A DNA stretch of 64,000 bases from an uncultured Oscillospiraceae bacterium (lineage in GTDB: Bacteria > Bacillota > Clostridia > Oscillospirales > Oscillospiraceae), in assembly GCA_944383195.1 (NCBI GenBank), contig CALWOP010000002.1, positions 1 through 64,000 on the forward strand. The letters are read 5' to 3'. The stretch's first letter is position 1. Each line of letters opens with the position of its first letter. The notes under the pieces are model-generated. The model saw only the letters and a program-made list of their open reading frames with translations, was not told where the DNA came from and did no database searches. Both the position numbers and the translations under genes were made by a program. Shown here piece after piece: positions 61,359-64,000 of this stretch.

Positions 61359-61853
61359 GTGGGCAATTCCATATCGGATGAAGAACAGATCACAACATTA
61401 TATCGGGATATGTACGGCCGGATGGTTGCCTACGCCTCCAGTGTTCTGGGCGATCCACATTTGGCGGAAGAGGCGGTGCAGGACACGTTCTGCCTCTTCT
61501 GCGTGAAAGCCGATACCACCCTGCGCCACGAAAACCCCCGGGGCTGGCTGATGCGCACGCTGCAAAACGTTATGCGGAATATGCAGCGCCACCGGGCCGC
61601 CATGAACCGGCTGATCATGCGCTCTTTGCAGGTGGAGCACCTGGAGGAGCTGCTGGTCTATGACGAGGAAGATGTGGACCTTCTCTATGGGGATCTGGCC
61701 GCCCGCGCAGATTTCCAGCTGCTCAAGCGGGTGGTGCTGGACGGCTGCACCATGCTGGAGGCCGCGGAGGAGCAGGGGATCACCGTAGAGGCCTGCAAGA
61801 AGCGGGTCCAGCGTATCCGCGCATATTTGAAACAAAAACTTGCTGATTTCTAA
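61359..61853 (+). CDS. ECF-type RNA polymerase sigma factor
   Basis: 164 residues from GTG 61359 (AGGTGG upstream). Region 2 (ITTLYRDMYGRMVAYASSVLG, LAEEAVQDTFCLFCVKA, RGWLMRTLQNVMRNM) and region 4 (CTMLEAAEEQGITVEACKKRVQRIRAYLKQKL). It is followed after 59 bases by a membrane protein that probably restrains it. Confidence 0.87.
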   Translation: MGNSISDEEQITTLYRDMYGRMVAYASSVLGDPHLAEEAVQDTFCLFCVKADTTLRHENPRGWLMRTLQNVMRNMQRHRAAMNRLIMRSLQVEHLEELLVYDEEDVDLLYGDLAARADFQLLKRVVLDGCTMLEAAEEQGITVEACKKRVQRIRAYLKQKLADF

Positions 61854-61912
61854 ATCTCATGTCCCAAATCCACCCCATCTCATACATAAACCTTATGAAA
61901 GGAGGGAGCGCA

Positions 61913-63193
61913 GTGTCCACACCGGAGCCCAACAAGAAGCGGGATTATTCCCGCTATGACCAGATGAGTACGTCAGAGCTGGAACAGCTTCTTCGCCTGG
62001 ATTTCCAGGCGGCGGAGAGGGGAGATTCCGATCTGGATGCAATTTTGTATATTTCCGATCTGCTGGCCAAACGAAATAGCCCCGCCGATACAGACTCCGC
62101 CTGGGAGCAGTTTGAGACCAAGTACCGCCCCTATGCCCACGGGCGCTCCCTGTACGACCTGGACGACGGCCAGGCGCCGCAGCCACAACCGGCAGTTCCT
62201 CCCGCTCCCCCCCGATTCAGGCCTGTCCGTCTCCTGAGGCGAATGGCCCTGCTGGCCGCCGCCCTCATCGCCTGTCTGCTGGGGGCTATGGCGGTAGCTC
62301 AGGCCGCCGGCGTGGACGTGCTGGGCGCCATTGCCCGCTGGACGGATGAGACGTTCGTCTTTGTGCCCGCAGCATCCGGCCCCCCGTCCGGCACCTCCTT
62401 TGATGAGGAGGAGCTGGCGCAGCTCCACGCCTCCCTCCAGCCGCTGGATATGGAGGGCCGTTTCCCCACCTGGTATCCAGAGGGCTTTGTTCCCGGAGAG
62501 CTGGAGGTCACGGAGCTTCACTCCAGTGTATCTGCACACATTGTATTTTTGGGGGAGGACTGCGTTTATACGGTGGTAGTCCAGCACTATACCCAGCCCC
62601 AGACCAACACCGGCATCTTTGAAAAGGATGACACCCCGGTGGAGCAGTATGTTCACAACGGCCAGACGTTCTATATCCTCTCCAATCTGGACTCTCTCAC
62701 TGCTACCACCTATGACGGGGAATTTATGACCATGATCAACGGTTCCCTGACCCGGGAGGAGATCAAGGCCATCATCGACTCCATCCCCGCACCGTCATCC
62801 TCCCTGGAACCGGAGCAGCTGCGGGAGCGCCTGGCCCAGGAGGGCCAGAGCCTGTACTTTCCCCAGATTCCGGAGGGATTTGAACCTACCCAATCCCAGT
62901 ATTACGTGGACCCCATCACCGAGGAGCTCTTCTGGTCCCAGCTCTACCAGCGGGGAGAAGAATTTCTGATCTTCGGCGTGACCAAGCACGCGGGAGCCCC
63001 CGACAACATCTACGAGAAAGACGACACCCCGGTGGAGCAGTATGTCTATCACCAGGTCTCCCACTACATTTTCAGCAACAACGGCTCCACCACCGCCGCC
63101 TGGATGGTGGGAGATACCGAGTATTATATGTTTGCGTCGGATGGGGCCGTGGACATGAAAGCGCTGATCCGCTCCGCCTATGAGGCGGTGTAG
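61913..63193 (+). CDS. Putative anti-sigma membrane protein with duplicated outer domain
   Basis: 426 residues from GTG 61913 (AAAGGAGGG upstream). A cytoplasmic N-terminus of ~105 residues (MSTSELEQLLRLDFQAAERGD), a helix at about 110-130 and two outer DUF4367-like copies. Both copies carry EKDDTPVEQYV followed by an (F/Y)I(L/F)SN element, showing internal duplication. Position behind an ECF sigma gene suggests it is the regulator of that sigma factor; no zinc anti-sigma motif is seen. Confidence 0.72.
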   Translation: MSTPEPNKKRDYSRYDQMSTSELEQLLRLDFQAAERGDSDLDAILYISDLLAKRNSPADTDSAWEQFETKYRPYAHGRSLYDLDDGQAPQPQPAVPPAPPRFRPVRLLRRMALLAAALIACLLGAMAVAQAAGVDVLGAIARWTDETFVFVPAASGPPSGTSFDEEELAQLHASLQPLDMEGRFPTWYPEGFVPGELEVTELHSSVSAHIVFLGEDCVYTVVVQHYTQPQTNTGIFEKDDTPVEQYVHNGQTFYILSNLDSLTATTYDGEFMTMINGSLTREEIKAIIDSIPAPSSSLEPEQLRERLAQEGQSLYFPQIPEGFEPTQSQYYVDPITEELFWSQLYQRGEEFLIFGVTKHAGAPDNIYEKDDTPVEQYVYHQVSHYIFSNNGSTTAAWMVGDTEYYMFASDGAVDMKALIRSAYEAV

Positions 63194-63264
63194 CGCAGGC
63201 TCTATGATGGATGTTTTCCCGGGGCCCGGTTATTGTCCTCCCGTTCCAACCACTCTGCCCTTAT

Positions 63265-63306
63265 GGGGAGAGGACTGTTCTTCGGAACAGCCCCCTCCCC
63301 TTTTTT
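63265..63306 (+). terminator. Terminator of the second ECF sigma operon
   Basis: GGGGAG..CTGTTC with a TTCG loop pairs with GAACAG..CTCCCC, followed by six T. Confidence 0.85.
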
Positions 63307-63514
63307 GTTTACCTCGGGCACGTATGGCATCTGGAAATTTTTGTCCCCCCGCTCCCCCCTCGTAACATATACCCTTATGAAAGGGATTCGTTCCAGGACC
63401 ATCGGCCAGTGGACACACCGCCCCCGCCGGGCAGCCGCGTCAGGCGGCATTTGACTGCATCGCTGCCTCATGACAACGATTTACGGCGGCCAGACAACGG
63501 ATTTTGCAATCTGA

Positions 63515-63543
63515 TAGACTTTGGCCCGGCGCTTACCTATAAT
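63515..63543 (+). promoter_or_regulatory. Promoter of the last gene
   Basis: TAGACT (63515-63520), 17-base spacer, perfect TATAAT (63538-63543). Confidence 0.6.
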
Positions 63544-63588
63544 AATGTCCGCTGAATAAACCCCATACAGGAGGAAGAGAGAGAAAAG

Positions 63589-64000
63589 ATGAAACCAGAA
63601 AGAAGAGAACATATTCTGCCCGGGCTGGTGGGAGCGTTTTTGGGCTCTCTGATCGGCGTGGCCTGTATCGTGGGCCTGGGACAGATGGGCTATGTGGCAT
63701 CCCTCAGCGGCGTGGTGATGGCGGTCTGCGCCATCAAGGGCTACTCCCTGCTGGCAGGTACCATGAGCCGGAAAGGGGCGGTGATCTCCTGTATTTTCAC
63801 CGTCATCATGACCTATTTCGGCAATCGCCTGGACTTTGCTGTCAGTGTGGCCCGGCTGGCTGAGGTAGATGTATTTACCGCGTTCCAGGCCATGTCCCGT
63901 CTGCTGGACGAGGGGTACATCAACGCTGGTGCCTATTGGGGCAACCTGGTTCTGCTGTACCTGTTCACCCTGCTGGGTGCGGTGCCCGCCCTCATTGCCG
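63589..64000 (+). CDS. Multi-helix membrane protein, 3' end outside the window
   Basis: At least 137 residues, cut by the window edge. CAGGAGGAAG precedes the ATG. It starts MKPERREHILPGLVGAF, with hydrophobic segments at about 12-32, 36-58, 65-82 and near the cut end. GAFLGSLIGVACIVGLGQMG and ISCIFTVIMTYFGNRLDFA give no clear family. Function unknown. Confidence 0.75.
   Translation, partial: MKPERREHILPGLVGAFLGSLIGVACIVGLGQMGYVASLSGVVMAVCAIKGYSLLAGTMSRKGAVISCIFTVIMTYFGNRLDFAVSVARLAEVDVFTAFQAMSRLLDEGYINAGAYWGNLVLLYLFTLLGAVPALIA

Larger units (their letters stand above)
63194..63588. other. Intergenic region with terminator and promoter
   Basis: 395 bases. It holds the terminator of the sigma operon (63265-63306) and a promoter for the last gene (63515-63543). 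The stretch between them shows no gene. Confidence 0.7.

Overview
The window looks like the chromosome of a GC-rich, low-motility gut-type Clostridium relative, most likely Oscillospiraceae (Flavonifractor/Pseudoflavonifractor-like). This is an inference from the gene set: DUF1846, a DarA-type c-di-AMP receptor, YesM/YesN-type two-component systems, AgrA/AgrC-like proteins, D-lyxose isomerase, zinc-ribbon membrane proteins, and strong Gram-positive AGGAGG ribosome sites with sigma-A type promoters. I saw no tRNA, rRNA, CRISPR array, transposase or phage gene.

Layout. 1-6 kb: the first codons of gap, a PAS/HATPase sensor, DUF1846, a MerR-controlled set of small membrane proteins ending in a YbjQ fusion, darA and trmO. 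6.1-16.3 kb: an Fe3+/sugar-phosphate type ABC importer (minus strand), divergent from a binding protein-kinase-regulator trio that resembles staphylococcal HptA-HptS-HptR, followed by two HAD phosphatases/mutases. 16.3-19.6 kb: a lone siroheme/[4Fe-4S] reductase, a LysR regulator and a split chromate transporter. 19.6-24.9 kb: a seven-hairpin intergenic array, a hybrid kinase with a separate Hpt protein, and a sodium:solute symporter behind a structured leader whose terminator merges with the ribosome site. 25-28.9 kb: araD and an FGGY kinase with an attenuated leader, and a divergent AraR-type repressor. 29-31.6 kb: a MoxR ATPase plus VWA protein.

31.9-41.5 kb is the most interesting part. 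It is one long minus-strand operon in the order RbsA-RbsC-RbsB importer, D-lyxose/mannose isomerase, fructokinase, AraC-type response regulator, short two-helix histidine kinase, and an RbsA-like ABC protein in which nearly every nucleotide-handling motif of both halves has been lost. The operon can take up a sugar, isomerise it and phosphorylate it. The kinase has almost no extracellular part, and the dead ABC subunit could couple it to the transporter. Two repeats 21 bp apart abut the -35 of the operon promoter and are a plausible site for the operon's own regulator.

41.8-46.3 kb: a second MoxR ATPase, a protein with duplicated metallopeptidase-like units (one HExxH, one HCxxH) fused to a VWA domain, a 20-codon ORF that looks like the start of an Hsp70, and a membrane J-domain protein. 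46.5-47.3 kb: a frameshifted hemerythrin gene. 47.5-56.7 kb: an ABC-2 exporter embedded among zinc-ribbon membrane proteins. 57-64 kb: an ECF sigma factor fused through one membrane helix to a leucine-rich outer domain, an AgrA/AgrC-like pair with an apparent one-base deletion in the kinase, an ECF sigma factor with a membrane partner carrying a duplicated outer domain, and the start of a multi-helix membrane protein.

All functions are read from sequence motifs and family knowledge; no database search was possible.
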